Positions 54,168 to 62,863 of a DNA stretch of 64,000 nucleotides are shown here, one piece after another. The first letter of the stretch is position 1. Each line of letters opens with the position of its first letter. A program made the translations under genes and the position numbers. Origin of the DNA: Shewanella halifaxensis HAW-EB4 (GTDB lineage: Bacteria; Pseudomonadota; Gammaproteobacteria; Enterobacterales; Shewanellaceae); the NCBI RefSeq assembly GCF_000019185.1, contig NC_010334.1:1488001-1552000 (forward strand), read 5' to 3'. The notes beneath the pieces were generated by a model. The model searched no databases, had not been told where the DNA came from, and saw only the letters and a program-made list of their open reading frames with translations.

Positions 54168-54256
54168 TGTCGCTACTTCTGTGGGACGCTATAAAGCCAT
54201 CCATGGCCGCTCTGCGGTTTCATCCCTGAAACCGAAGCCCACAGCTGCAGCGACAT
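54168..54256. repeat. Interrupted palindrome, possible dispersed repeat
   Basis: The ends TGTCGCTACTTCTGTGGGA and CCCACAGCTGCAGCGACA are imperfect inverted repeats (CTGTGGG/CCCACAG, CGCT/AGCG) around a ~50-nt middle holding GGTTTCATCCCTGAAACC, a second internal hairpin. It stands right after the alkylsulfatase gene. It looks like a MITE- or REP-like element. Copies elsewhere cannot be tested here. Confidence 0.45.
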
Positions 54257-54385
54257 CTGATTATTCATCTCACCAGTTAATTCGCTCCGACCCCTTTGCT
54301 GTTGCATCCACCATGACGCCCCGACGAAGTTACATGCATTAGATACGAGCCTCATACTTAATTGAAATAGTCTAACGCTTCCGAT

Positions 54386-54431
54386 GGGGCATCCTGCCCC
54401 GCGAAAGCTATGCCCACATCCGTGTGGGCAT
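54386..54431 (+). other. Two small hairpins in repeat field
   Basis: GGGGCATCCTGCCCC (54386-54400) and ATGCCCACA-TCCG-TGTGGGCAT (54410-54431) are neighbouring perfect stems. No T-run follows either, so neither is a standard terminator. Confidence 0.4.
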
Positions 54432-54541
54432 TACGACTATTTCTTCAACATACTTCGGCAACTTCGATGGGGAGAGGGTGTTTTCTGCAGGCCTAAATGC
54501 GCTACTAGGGTTTTGAGTTATGACTAAAGCCCTAACTCGTT

Positions 54542-54715
54542 TTTGGACATTTTCAATTTAGAAATCGAACCACCACGGCTAAATAAATGCACCAATTATC
54601 CAGTGTAGATGCGGCCGTGACCGTCCATGACATGGACGTCATGGTCGAGCTTCCAAGGACGGACTTGCTGCGTGTCACAGCAGTATCTGCACATACCCCG
54701 CTGGAGGCGATTAGG
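54542..54715 (+). repeat. Dispersed repeat unit 1 (~170 bp)
   Basis: A unit shared in degenerate form with 54743-54914 and partly with 54988-55050. Conserved blocks are GGACATTTTCAA, TAGAAA, CACCAATTAT, AGTGTAGAT, the GGACNNACT...GCGTG block, CAG(C/T)ATCTGCACAT and CGCTG(G/C)AGGCGATTA. It also contains CATGACATGGACGTCATGG, a near-palindrome. Confidence 0.7.
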
Positions 54716-54742
54716 TACACCTTTACTCAAAGGTAAACACAC

Positions 54743-54914
54743 TTTGGGGCATTTTCAAGTTAGAAACCAAACCTCTCAGCCGAATGAGTACACCAATTAT
54801 CAAGTGTAGATACGGCTGAAGCCGTCGAACACATGGATGTTTTCGTTGAGCCTACATGGACGTACTCGAGGCGTGCTTCAGCAGTGTCTGCACATACTCC
54901 GCTGCAGGCGATTG
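54743..54914 (+). repeat. Dispersed repeat unit 2 (~170 bp)
   Basis: Aligns over its whole length to unit 1: GGGCATTTTCAAGTTAGAAA, GAGTACACCAATTAT, AAGTGTAGATACGGC, CATGGATGTT, ATGGACGTACT, GTGTCTGCACATACTCCGCT, GCAGGCGATT. Many substitutions and small indels separate it from unit 1. Confidence 0.7.
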
Positions 54915-54987
54915 ATAGCTATGAAGCTACAAGTTCAAATGCGCTACTTTGTAACACCAATCCCAAAATAAATGTAATCAGCCCTCA

Positions 54988-55050
54988 TTCCAAGGATGGA
55001 CTTGCAGCGTGTCACGGCAGTATCTGCACATGTGCCCGCTGCAGGCGATT
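54988..55050 (+). repeat. Dispersed repeat unit 3, 3' part only
   Basis: Matches the last third of units 1 and 2: TTCCAAGGATGGACTTGCAG, GTGTCACGGCAGTATCTGCA, CCGCTGCAGGCGATTAATA. The first part of the unit is missing. It is closer to unit 1 in its middle block (GCGTGTCAC). Confidence 0.65.
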
Positions 55051-55133
55051 AATAACTCTAGAGCATCGATTTAATACTCACAACCATAGAACACCTAGTA
55101 AAAACAAAAATCCAATTAGCTTATTTCGAAGCT

Positions 55134-55160
55134 AAAAAAACCACCTTGCGGTGGCTTTTT
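55134..55160 (-). terminator. Terminator downstream of fadE
   Basis: AAACCACC-TTGC-GGTGGC stem with A-run on one side and T-run on the other, so it works for the minus-strand fadE that ends at 55220 and also insulates the repeat field. Confidence 0.85.
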
Positions 55161-55219
55161 AGTGACAGTCTATAACTGATTACTGAGCAGCTATCAAACT
55201 GCTATCGATTAGCTAACGA

Positions 55220-57457
55220 CTAGTTAGCGATCTTTAAATCTGGCTTGTCGCTAATTAAGTTCATATCAAAATCAAACTCATCGACACGAATCGCACGTTC
55301 ACGTTTAAGATTATAATCTTGTAGCTGCTTGTGCTCATCGCCAGTAATCACCTTAGCTTCGAGCGCCGCATCTAAGGTCAGCGAGAATTTAACCCCAGCC
55401 TTAAAGGTTCGTGCCCTAAGGGCCTTCTTAACCTTAGCAAGTAGTGGTAAACATGCCATTTTTGCAAGATAAGCTTGCTCGTTGATATCGTTACCATCAC
55501 CAGCCACAGGCTTAATAAGGTGAGTCAGGTTCTTCTTAAACTCAGTATTGAGCTGAGCTTGCTTAGCGAGCTCACGAACAAGATCATCATTGACTTTTGG
55601 CATCTTAGCCGAGTAAGTGACGGTGATTAAACGCATAAACTTGCGTGTTGCCGATGATGGGAAGTTATCTAAGAACTCCAACAGGGCTTTCTCTGCCTGG
55701 CATAGTGACCAGCGCGTGGCGTAGTGGAAGTAAGGCGCCGCTTCTTTTCGCTGCTCTGCGCTAAGTTTCTTTTCGTAGTAACGGATAGAGGCCATTGCCG
55801 CATACAGGTAACTCATCACATCACCTAGGCGCGCTGAAAGCATTTCTGCTTGCTTGAGTTTACCGCCAAGCACTAATAGTGAGAAATCAGCATAGACTGC
55901 AAGCTTTGAGGCAAGCTTATTCACCGATTGCTCGTAAGGTTTAACCTCTGCAAGATTAGAGCTGGCAGCGGCGGTAAAAGGCAGTAGCCCTAGCTTAAAT
56001 CCACGTAAACTATTACCCACGCTGTAGCCGATCGTTTTACTTAAGATACTGTTAAACTTTTTATCGGCACCCTTATCGTTTGAGTGGATGGTCTCGACCA
56101 TACTCTGCAAGTGTGGGTGACAACGCATCACACCTTGGCCAAAAATCATCAGGTTACGAGTCAGAATATTTGCACCTTCAACCGTGATGGCAATGGGCTG
56201 CGCCACATAAGCAGAGGCCAAGGTATTTTGAGGACCACACTGAATCGCCTTACCTGCTTGAATATCCATCGCCGATTCTAGGATGTTACGACCAAGCTCG
56301 GTCATATGGTATTTAGCGATAGCGGTAACCACCGATGGCTTTAAACCGAGACCTAAGCCTTCTGTGGTCAGTACGCGCATCGCTTCTTGTAGGTAAGTTT
56401 TACCAGCGATATCGGCGAGTTTTTCTTGAATACCTTCAAACTTACCAATCGACAAACCAAACTGCTCTCGTACAGCGGCATACTCAGCCGAAGACTTGAA
56501 AGAGGCCTGACTGACCGATGCACCAAGGGCGGGTAGTGAGATCCCTCGTCCAGCCCCCAGACAGGCAACGAGCATAGACCAGCCGCGACCGATATTCTTC
56601 TGTCCGCCAATAATGAAGTCCATAGGGATAAACACATTTTCACCACGGGTCGTACCGTTGTAGAAGCGAATGCCCATTGGATCATGACGATTACCTAGCT
56701 GAACACCTTGATGCGATCTTGGAATGAGCGCACAGGTGATCCCTAAGTCTTCTTTGCCACCGAGTAGACCGTTCGGATCTTCGACTTTAAATGCGAGGCC
56801 CAATACTGTCGCAATAGAAGATAGCGTGATGTAACGCTTATCCCAAGTCACATTCATACCCAGTACCTGCTCACCTTGGTATTCACCCATAGTGACGATA
56901 CCGATATCTGGAATGCTACCTGCATCTGAACCGGCCTCGGGGCTTGTGAGTGCAAAACAGGGGATCTCACGACCGTTAGCCAGACGTGGTAGCCAGTAAT
57001 CTTGCTGCTCAGAGGTGCCGTAGTGCATCAGTAGCTCACCTGGGCCGAGTGAGTTAGGTACCATGACCGTTACCGCAACAGCGGAGCTTTTAGCGGCGAT
57101 GGTTGCCACAATGGTGGAGTTAGCATAAGGGCTAAACTCGAGGCCACCGAAAGATTTCGGGATAATAAGAGAGAAAAATTTGTTCTCTTTTAAGAAGTTA
57201 AGAATGTTATCTGGTAGGTGCTTATTTTGCTGAATTTCAAAGTCATCCACCATATCAAGTAAGGTGGCAACAGGGCCATCGAGGAAGGCTTGCTCATCGT
57301 TTGATAGTGTTGCAACTGGGATCTCGCGAAGGGCGGCAAAGTCAGGAACGCCTTGATAAATCGAACCTTCTAACCACACATCTCCGGCATCGAGTGCTTC
57401 TTGCTCTGTGGTTGATATGGTTGGCAATATTTTTCTAAATTGTGTTCTTATGCTCAT
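55220..57457 (-). CDS. fadE: Acyl-CoA dehydrogenase, FadE type
   Basis: FadE catalyses the first oxidation step of fatty acid beta-oxidation with FAD. 745 residues, shorter than E. coli FadE (~814), which has an N-terminal membrane part; this one starts directly with soluble sequence (MSIRTQFRKILPTIS). The acyl-CoA dehydrogenase signatures FALTSPEAGSDAGSIPD, WDKRYITLSS, GRGWSMLVACLGAGRG, and the C-terminal DUF1974 region (RWSLCQAEKALLEFLDN) are clear. It is monocistronic behind a PsrA-like site. Confidence 0.95.
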   Translation of the reverse strand: MSIRTQFRKILPTISTTEQEALDAGDVWLEGSIYQGVPDFAALREIPVATLSNDEQAFLDGPVATLLDMVDDFEIQQNKHLPDNILNFLKENKFFSLIIPKSFGGLEFSPYANSTIVATIAAKSSAVAVTVMVPNSLGPGELLMHYGTSEQQDYWLPRLANGREIPCFALTSPEAGSDAGSIPDIGIVTMGEYQGEQVLGMNVTWDKRYITLSSIATVLGLAFKVEDPNGLLGGKEDLGITCALIPRSHQGVQLGNRHDPMGIRFYNGTTRGENVFIPMDFIIGGQKNIGRGWSMLVACLGAGRGISLPALGASVSQASFKSSAEYAAVREQFGLSIGKFEGIQEKLADIAGKTYLQEAMRVLTTEGLGLGLKPSVVTAIAKYHMTELGRNILESAMDIQAGKAIQCGPQNTLASAYVAQPIAITVEGANILTRNLMIFGQGVMRCHPHLQSMVETIHSNDKGADKKFNSILSKTIGYSVGNSLRGFKLGLLPFTAAASSNLAEVKPYEQSVNKLASKLAVYADFSLLVLGGKLKQAEMLSARLGDVMSYLYAAMASIRYYEKKLSAEQRKEAAPYFHYATRWSLCQAEKALLEFLDNFPSSATRKFMRLITVTYSAKMPKVNDDLVRELAKQAQLNTEFKKNLTHLIKPVAGDGNDINEQAYLAKMACLPLLAKVKKALRARTFKAGVKFSLTLDAALEAKVITGDEHKQLQDYNLKRERAIRVDEFDFDMNLISDKPDLKIAN

Positions 57458-57536
57458 ATTATATGCTCGTCCGACCAGAAGTATGGTTCACATTACGTCA
57501 CAAAATGAGCTGTAGATCAAACTTTCAAACAACAAA

Positions 57537-57556
57537 TTTAAACGCTTGTTTGGATT
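57537..57556 (-). promoter_or_regulatory. PsrA-like operator upstream of fadE
   Basis: ATTTAAACGCTTGTTTGGAT holds AAAC-N4-GTTT, the symmetric core of PsrA sites, the fatty-acid-responsive TetR regulator used for fad genes in Shewanella. It lies ~80 bp before the fadE start. By eye only. Confidence 0.5.
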
Positions 57557-57841
57557 TTTATTGAGGTTTTGTTCGGTTTTGGTTGTTTACGGTAAAAATT
57601 TCATAAGCTTACGGCTGTACGCTCGAATGAAATTATTTTTTAGTGATATGACTTTATTGCAATGGTGATAATGACTTAATTGAGGCAGCAATAGAGATGG
57701 TAGATGGCTTGTTATACTGAGTTGGTATTAGAGGAGCTTAATCATGGAAACGGCAAAAATAAAACAAGGGCGATATCGCCCTTGTTTATGTTTGGTTTAA
57801 GTACGCCTGTTATTAGGTTCTAGGTCTAGGTATTAGGCCTA
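57557..57841. other. Gene-free region between fadE and the RsgA paralogue
   Basis: About 285 bp. It contains a short frame (METAKIKQGRYRPCLCLV) running into a hairpin, which I do not regard as coding. Confidence 0.4.
57763..57790 (-). terminator. Terminator of the RsgA-paralogue gene
   Basis: AAACAAGGGCGA-TATC-like stem with GGGCGATATCGCCC at its core; on the minus strand the stem is followed by TTTTATTTT. It lies ~52 bp past the stop. Confidence 0.75.
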
Positions 57842-59029
57842 TTAACCTCGTTTATGTACTCGAGCCTCGCCCTGAACTCGCTTGTACATCTTGCTTAAGT
57901 TTTTATCTTTTGCTCGTTTCTCGGCAATACTGGCGCCGTTTAACGCCTGCTCCCGCATCAGCTTTTGAAAGCTTTGTAAGCGTCGCTCGGTTAGTTGGCC
58001 ATTTTCAATTGCCGCCTGAACAGCGCAGCCGGGCTCATTCTCATGCTGACAGTCGATAAAACGGCATTGCTGCGCGTATTCAACAAGATCGGCAAAGGTT
58101 TCATTTAAGCCCTCTTCGCAATCGGCCAGTTGTAGCTCGCGCATACCGGGAGTGTCGAGCAATAGCCCGCCGCTGCGAGTCAAATGCAGTGAACGGCTCG
58201 TGGTGGTATGTCGTCCCTTACTATCGTCTTGGCGTATTGCCGATGTTAACTGACTGCTGTCGCCTAATAGTGCGTTAACTAGGGTGGACTTACCCACACC
58301 AGAAGAACCGATAAAAGCCACGGTTTTACCGTCAACGCAATAACTCGAGAGTGCCCGAGTGCTTTGCTCATCTAGACCGTTAACGGTTTCGATTAATAGA
58401 CTCGAATCTAACTCTCTGAGCGCTTCTATATAGGGCGTAAGATCATCACATAAATCGACTTTTGTCAGCACGATTACCGGAGTGACTTTCGCTTCGTGAA
58501 CCAATGCCAAGTAGCGCTCGATGCGGTTAATATTAAAGTCATCATTGAGTGACGATACGATAAATACCCAATCAAGATTAGCAGCGATAAGTTGCTGCTC
58601 GACCTTAGAGCCCGCCGCCTTTCGACTAAACAATGTACTGCGTTCCAGTACTGAGACAAAATGCTGCTGACTGTCTAACAGTAACCAGTCACCGACCGTC
58701 ATATCTGGCATGTTTTGATGGATTTCCAGTGTCGACTCTCCGTTTTCAGTGAGTAATTGATACTGGCTACGGTGATGAGCACTAACCCTTGCTATAGTCG
58801 CGTACTCTTGAGTTTCAATAAGAAGCTGTTGCTGAAAAAACGGATTCCAGCCAAGTTGCTTTAAGCTATAAAAAGAGCCACTGTCTAGCGGCGTAGGCAC
58901 GCTTGGAGCGTTTTCTACACTGGTAACCGAACTCGTAGCCGAACAGAACGGTGATGACGTATTAGCTGAAGAAGCCGTACGTGAAAATGTACTGGATTTT
59001 AGGTGGTTAAAACGGTTTGATTTTGTCAT
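57842..59029 (-). CDS. RsgA/YjeQ-like circularly permuted GTPase, with N-terminal extension
   Basis: 395 residues, longer than standard RsgA (~350). A Ser/Thr-rich N-terminal extension (about residues 1-50) precedes the OB-fold domain (GQ-type VGDWLLLDSQQHFVSVLERSTLFSRK). The GTPase order is permuted as in RsgA: G4 TKVD (189-192), G1 GSSGVGKST (241-249), G3 DTPG (292-295). The zinc-binding motif is C322-C327-H329-C335. RsgA proteins help mature the 30S subunit. The housekeeping rsgA usually lies elsewhere, so this may be a paralogue. The role is not fixed. Confidence 0.9.
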   Translation of the reverse strand: MTKSNRFNHLKSSTFSRTASSANTSSPFCSATSSVTSVENAPSVPTPLDSGSFYSLKQLGWNPFFQQQLLIETQEYATIARVSAHHRSQYQLLTENGESTLEIHQNMPDMTVGDWLLLDSQQHFVSVLERSTLFSRKAAGSKVEQQLIAANLDWVFIVSSLNDDFNINRIERYLALVHEAKVTPVIVLTKVDLCDDLTPYIEALRELDSSLLIETVNGLDEQSTRALSSYCVDGKTVAFIGSSGVGKSTLVNALLGDSSQLTSAIRQDDSKGRHTTTSRSLHLTRSGGLLLDTPGMRELQLADCEEGLNETFADLVEYAQQCRFIDCQHENEPGCAVQAAIENGQLTERRLQSFQKLMREQALNGASIAEKRAKDKNLSKMYKRVQGEARVHKRG

Positions 59030-59554
59030 ATAAACCCCAGCGCAAAGCGCCTGAATATTAATTCTGGGGGACTCTTGATAGATAAGACCCCGGTAAAGTG
59101 TTTGTCACTACCGGGCAAAGCGCTTTATTGCTACCAAGGTTTAAAAGGCGTAATAGAGATTACCGCTCATTTTAAATCAGAGGCTTACGCTAAACATACT
59201 CCTGCGGCTAGCAAGAGGTATGAGGTTAAAGTGCTACAGTTGCCCAGTAAGGGGTTACAACAATCATCAAATTCTCCATTAATATTTAAGTTATTGAATT
59301 ATCGATAGTCGCGCGATTATGTCTAACACTTGAGTGCCGTTGGACTTGCGCTATGCGTTAACGGGTAATTTAGCAACTCCTTAGTCACAAGGCCACTTTT
59401 GCATTTTAAATCGTCATAGAACTGTGGCTGCTTTCACATTTCAATGTGGTTAGCATTTTATGGCTAATATTTTATGATTAGTATTTTAATGAAATAACCA
59501 CACTATGAAAGTGTGGTTATATAGCTAAAAATTTATAGAGTCATACAGATAGAC
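59030..59554. other. Gene-free region around a terminator-like hairpin
   Basis: About 525 bp. A 77-codon frame (59075-59308, plus strand) begins near a stretch without a good Shine-Dalgarno and reads as random composition, so I do not call it. The only structure seen is the hairpin at 59494-59520. Confidence 0.45.
59494..59520 (-). terminator. Terminator-like hairpin downstream of the unknown gene 59555-60196
   Basis: ATAACCACACT-TTCAT-AGTGTGGTTAT is a perfect 11-bp stem. The T-run after it on the minus strand is interrupted (TTTCATT), so termination may be partial. Confidence 0.6.
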
Positions 59555-60196
59555 TTAAGCTACATAGCTCATCCATTCGGCAATCTCTTTAGGGTTGCCG
59601 TAGGTTTTCAACCAGCGAATGAAACTTTGAGGGCAGCGTGTATGTAAGTTAAGTTGGCACCAAGCATCTAATGAAGCTTGGGTATTATATCCATCGATGT
59701 ATGCATTATAGGCCTTGTCGGCATGGCGCCAAAACCCATGGTCAATCCGTCCCCGCTCAGCCAGAAAAGGATGATCCCCTTTGGGCTGAATTTGTTTGCA
59801 AACATCGGTGCTTAAGTCGGTCAAAATTCGCTGTAACACATCTGCGCCGATTTCATTGATCTCCAGCTCATCGATGCGAGCGATATCTGCACCCACGATC
59901 AAGCTCACTCGTTCAACCAAGTAGTCTGTATTGAGGTTAACTGCCATTTCATAGGCAAAAACATCCAGTCTTGCAAAGATGCGGTCTCTAAACTCTTCTT
60001 TAGTAAACGTCTTATTTTTTAGTGCCTTATTGTAGCTTCGGCTATTTGGGTGCTTGCTAGTTAGCTCTTTTTGCAATAACGGATATTCGCTTAAGTTTTC
60101 TTTAGGCAGCAGTGAAAGAAGGTGAATCAGGTCCGGTGTATTGACCATTAAGGTACCAAGTTCAGCTTGTGCCTTTTGTGAAAGTTTAACTTCCAT
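59555..60196 (-). CDS. Unknown soluble protein
   Basis: 213 residues, no signal peptide or membrane helix. It is largely alpha-helical, starting MEVKLSQKAQAELGTLM, with an acidic middle (LNTDYLVERVSLIVGADIARIDELEINEIGADVLQRIL) and an aromatic-rich C-terminal half (RGRIDHGFWRHADKAYNAYIDGYNTQASLDAWCQLNLHTRCPQ). I do not recognise a family. It is convergent-free and monocistronic. Confidence 0.65.
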   Translation of the reverse strand: MEVKLSQKAQAELGTLMVNTPDLIHLLSLLPKENLSEYPLLQKELTSKHPNSRSYNKALKNKTFTKEEFRDRIFARLDVFAYEMAVNLNTDYLVERVSLIVGADIARIDELEINEIGADVLQRILTDLSTDVCKQIQPKGDHPFLAERGRIDHGFWRHADKAYNAYIDGYNTQASLDAWCQLNLHTRCPQSFIRWLKTYGNPKEIAEWMSYVA

Positions 60197-60345
60197 GTGG
60201 GATCCATTTGGGGCTAATCGGTGGATCTATATTACCTATTTCAGACTAATTTCCAAGGACTACTAAGCAATACTAAGAGCTGAGTAGTTTTCTAGTAATC
60301 GATAGCTTGGCACATTGCGGTTATCAAATTAAATGGAGACTGATT

Positions 60346-60705
60346 GTGAAAAGAAAATTATCGATAATGATGCTCATTGCTCTGGTGAGCGGCTGCTCAA
60401 TAGGACATGCATATAAGGCGGCAAAAGCGATGGCAAATTATGAGGTGATGGGCACCGCTGCGCCAGAATTTTCCTTCGAAGAGATGCGCATGACGTTTCC
60501 TAAGCCGAGATCGGCGGATAGGACAAAGCTTCTGACTTGCTTCACCACTACGGGTCTATTTGCCGATACCAGCGAGAACTCTGCAAGAAAGGTGGCTAAC
60601 GCGTATCTAAAAACCAAGTTACCTCACAGGATCACCACTTCTTCAGAGTTCTTTGACCATAATGGCCATGTTTGTTTTGAGTTTGAAACCGTGATTAACC
60701 ACTAA
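60346..60705 (+). CDS. Small lipoprotein, unknown function
   Basis: 119 residues from GTG 60346 (GGAGACTGATT upstream), with signal peptide and lipobox ALVSGC (Cys17). The longer frame from 60307 adds 13 residues and is less likely. The mature part SIGHAYKAAKAMANYE has a polar helix, then a two-cysteine C-terminal half (LTCFTTTGLF, VCFEFETVINH). It is followed 18 bp later by the serine hydrolase, so both may be one transcript. Confidence 0.75.
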   Translation: MKRKLSIMMLIALVSGCSIGHAYKAAKAMANYEVMGTAAPEFSFEEMRMTFPKPRSADRTKLLTCFTTTGLFADTSENSARKVANAYLKTKLPHRITTSSEFFDHNGHVCFEFETVINH

Positions 60706-60729
60706 CCATTAGCCGTAGTCGGAGTGATT

Positions 60730-62031
60730 ATGAAAACATTACTTATCAATACACTCGTTGGTGTGTTTATTTTAGCCCAAGCTATTCCCACTCAAGCCGT
60801 TGAGTTTAAGCCTGTTGATACAAGATTTGTAACACAAGCTACAGCCTTTGCTGTGACTCAGGATAATTGGGATCAAGCCGCTAATGCCGCGGTGACATTT
60901 CCCCATGCATATCGATTCACACCTTATATGCATATCACGCCTTTAAAGCTACGTACAGCAGAGCCATGGAAGTCGACACCGATTGAATTATTGTCGCTAA
61001 AAGCAAACGATCTGGACGGTGAGCATAGCCTAGAGGTTTTACTCAGAGACCGATTAAAGAATCACTCTATGGTGGTGTTAAATCGAGGCAAGTTAGTACA
61101 TCAACATTTCTTCAATGGTTACGACTCAAATCAAACACACCTTCAGATGTCAGTGACAAAGTCATTTACCGCAATCTTAGCGGCAATATCGGTTGCAGAG
61201 AGAAAGCTTGATATGAGCCGGCCGATAGTGAGTTACCTACCTGAGCTTATCGATAGTGGCTTTGAAGATGCGACGGTGCAAGAGGTTGCCGATATGCGCT
61301 CGGGAATTGGGGTTAAATTTACTCAAGGTAAACTTTGGGATGATCGCATGACCGAAGCGCAGGACTGGAATGGCGATAGTAAATATCCAAATATGCGCCA
61401 CATTATGGATTATGCCAAGACCTTAGATAATCATCGCCCGATAGGCAAAGTTTATGATTATTTGGATATCAATACTGAACTGCTGGGTAAGGTCGTTGAA
61501 AAGGTGCAGGGTAAGCCATTAGCCGAGGTTTTTGCTGAAAAATTATGGCATAGAATCGATGTGGAAAATCCAGTACGTTGGATGGCCAATCGAAATGGTG
61601 AAGTGGTGGCATCTGGTGGGTTAAATATCACGACTCGAGATCTAGCCAGAGTTGGGCAAGTGATTCTCAACGGCGGTAAGAACTTTGCGGGTGAGCAGGT
61701 GATCCCTATAGCGTTTATTGAGTCACTGATGCAAGGCAACAACAAGGTCCGTCACGCATGGTTACAGGGCAAGGAGTCCAAGCTTGCTAAAGGCTGGTAT
61801 CAAGATCAGTTTAGAGTGCTGCATATTACTAATGGTAAAGGAAAAACCTATAAGTTCTTGGCAATGGTCGGCATTCATGGACAAATTCTGGCAATGGACT
61901 TAGAGAGCCAAACCGTGATTGCGATGAACTCGGGCTTTGGTGATATGGAGCCGCCAAGAATGGCCTTGATGATCTTTAAGCAGATCATTCCAGCGATTCT
62001 AGATGCCATGTCAGTCACAGGGGGTGATTAG
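60730..62031 (+). CDS. Serine hydrolase of the beta-lactamase family, secreted
   Basis: 433 residues from ATG 60730 (GGAG upstream), with a signal peptide (cleaved near PTQA-VEF). It has the class C/PBP-like fold: SxxK motif SVTK (141-144), a YxN-like element in KVYDYLDINTELLG, and an HxG-like GIHGQ near the end. Such proteins include esterases and DD-peptidases; resistance function is not implied. The long spacing before the SxxK (about 140 residues) is more than in standard AmpC. It follows the lipoprotein gene. Confidence 0.88.
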   Translation: MKTLLINTLVGVFILAQAIPTQAVEFKPVDTRFVTQATAFAVTQDNWDQAANAAVTFPHAYRFTPYMHITPLKLRTAEPWKSTPIELLSLKANDLDGEHSLEVLLRDRLKNHSMVVLNRGKLVHQHFFNGYDSNQTHLQMSVTKSFTAILAAISVAERKLDMSRPIVSYLPELIDSGFEDATVQEVADMRSGIGVKFTQGKLWDDRMTEAQDWNGDSKYPNMRHIMDYAKTLDNHRPIGKVYDYLDINTELLGKVVEKVQGKPLAEVFAEKLWHRIDVENPVRWMANRNGEVVASGGLNITTRDLARVGQVILNGGKNFAGEQVIPIAFIESLMQGNNKVRHAWLQGKESKLAKGWYQDQFRVLHITNGKGKTYKFLAMVGIHGQILAMDLESQTVIAMNSGFGDMEPPRMALMIFKQIIPAILDAMSVTGGD

Positions 62032-62863
62032 AGTAGGTATGAGTCTTACAGGCATAAGTTAACTAGATAGGTGTTTCATGGACTCTCTAGCCAAGGATGG
62101 CCCCCTATATTTTTGTGAGTCCTGCTGTTATTTGGTTTCTCACTCTTGACTCTGCTGAGATGCGCAAGCTGCTATTAATTAGCGGCTTTTTTGGATCTGA
62201 AACGAATGTGGTTGCCACGGCTCGGTAATAAATAAACCGTGAGCTTTTGCTTGTTAAGCGGTTTCTAGCCTGTTTGATGATATGAGCACTGTGTGCGAGC
62301 TATAAAACTACAAAATTGTAACGACTAAAACGTTATTCCTAACTCCTAATTCCGACTATTAAGTCCAAAGCCTCACGCCTCAAAGCTCAACTTGTTCTCG
62401 ATGTGTAAAGTCAGTGGGTTAATACTTGTGTGAATAACGGCATGAAATTGTACCCCTCTTATTATCCCTGATTTTGTATGCCTAGATTTTTCACGTCTTA
62501 GGAGTTTGTATTAACCGTTGCAGCGGTATTTTCCGGCTTTTTAACTGATGCACTCTAATTTATGTGCGTTAACTTATGCTCTCAAAAGCAGCTTTCTATC
62601 GTGCCACTCTTTGGCCAATTTAGATTTCTAGTTTTTACCAGTTTTCTTAGTGATGTTTGGTAAATCATCATTCTTTACCATGTGCTCATCTTAACGACAT
62701 CGGTGATTACGAACGCAGTTATCACAGGTTTGTTAAGTGACCTTAAAGTCAGTTTGACCAAGAGAACGTCATCAATTTCAACTGACATTAATCGCCACTG
62801 ACAACGGATGAGGTGGTAACTCAGGCAAGAAGCCTTAGTTTATTTACATAGAGAGAATGAATC
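62032..62863. other. Long gene-free region upstream of the outer-membrane barrel gene
   Basis: About 830 bp without a believable frame on either strand. A weak hairpin GCTCGGT/ACCGTGAGC lies at about 62220-62245. The DNA is AT-rich and has several short palindromes. The last 50 bp hold an AGAGAGAATGAATC Shine-Dalgarno region. Confidence 0.5.

Noticed and set aside
54627..55135. Two or three short plus-strand frames in the repeat field
   Set aside because: They run through the degenerate repeat units and change register between copies, so the repeats are not coding.
57744..57800. Short frame METAKIKQGRYRPCLCLV
   Set aside because: It runs straight into the terminator hairpin and is only 18 codons.
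59075..59308. A 77-codon plus-strand frame between the RsgA paralogue and an unknown gene
   Set aside because: No good Shine-Dalgarno, composition unlike neighbouring genes, no family resemblance.
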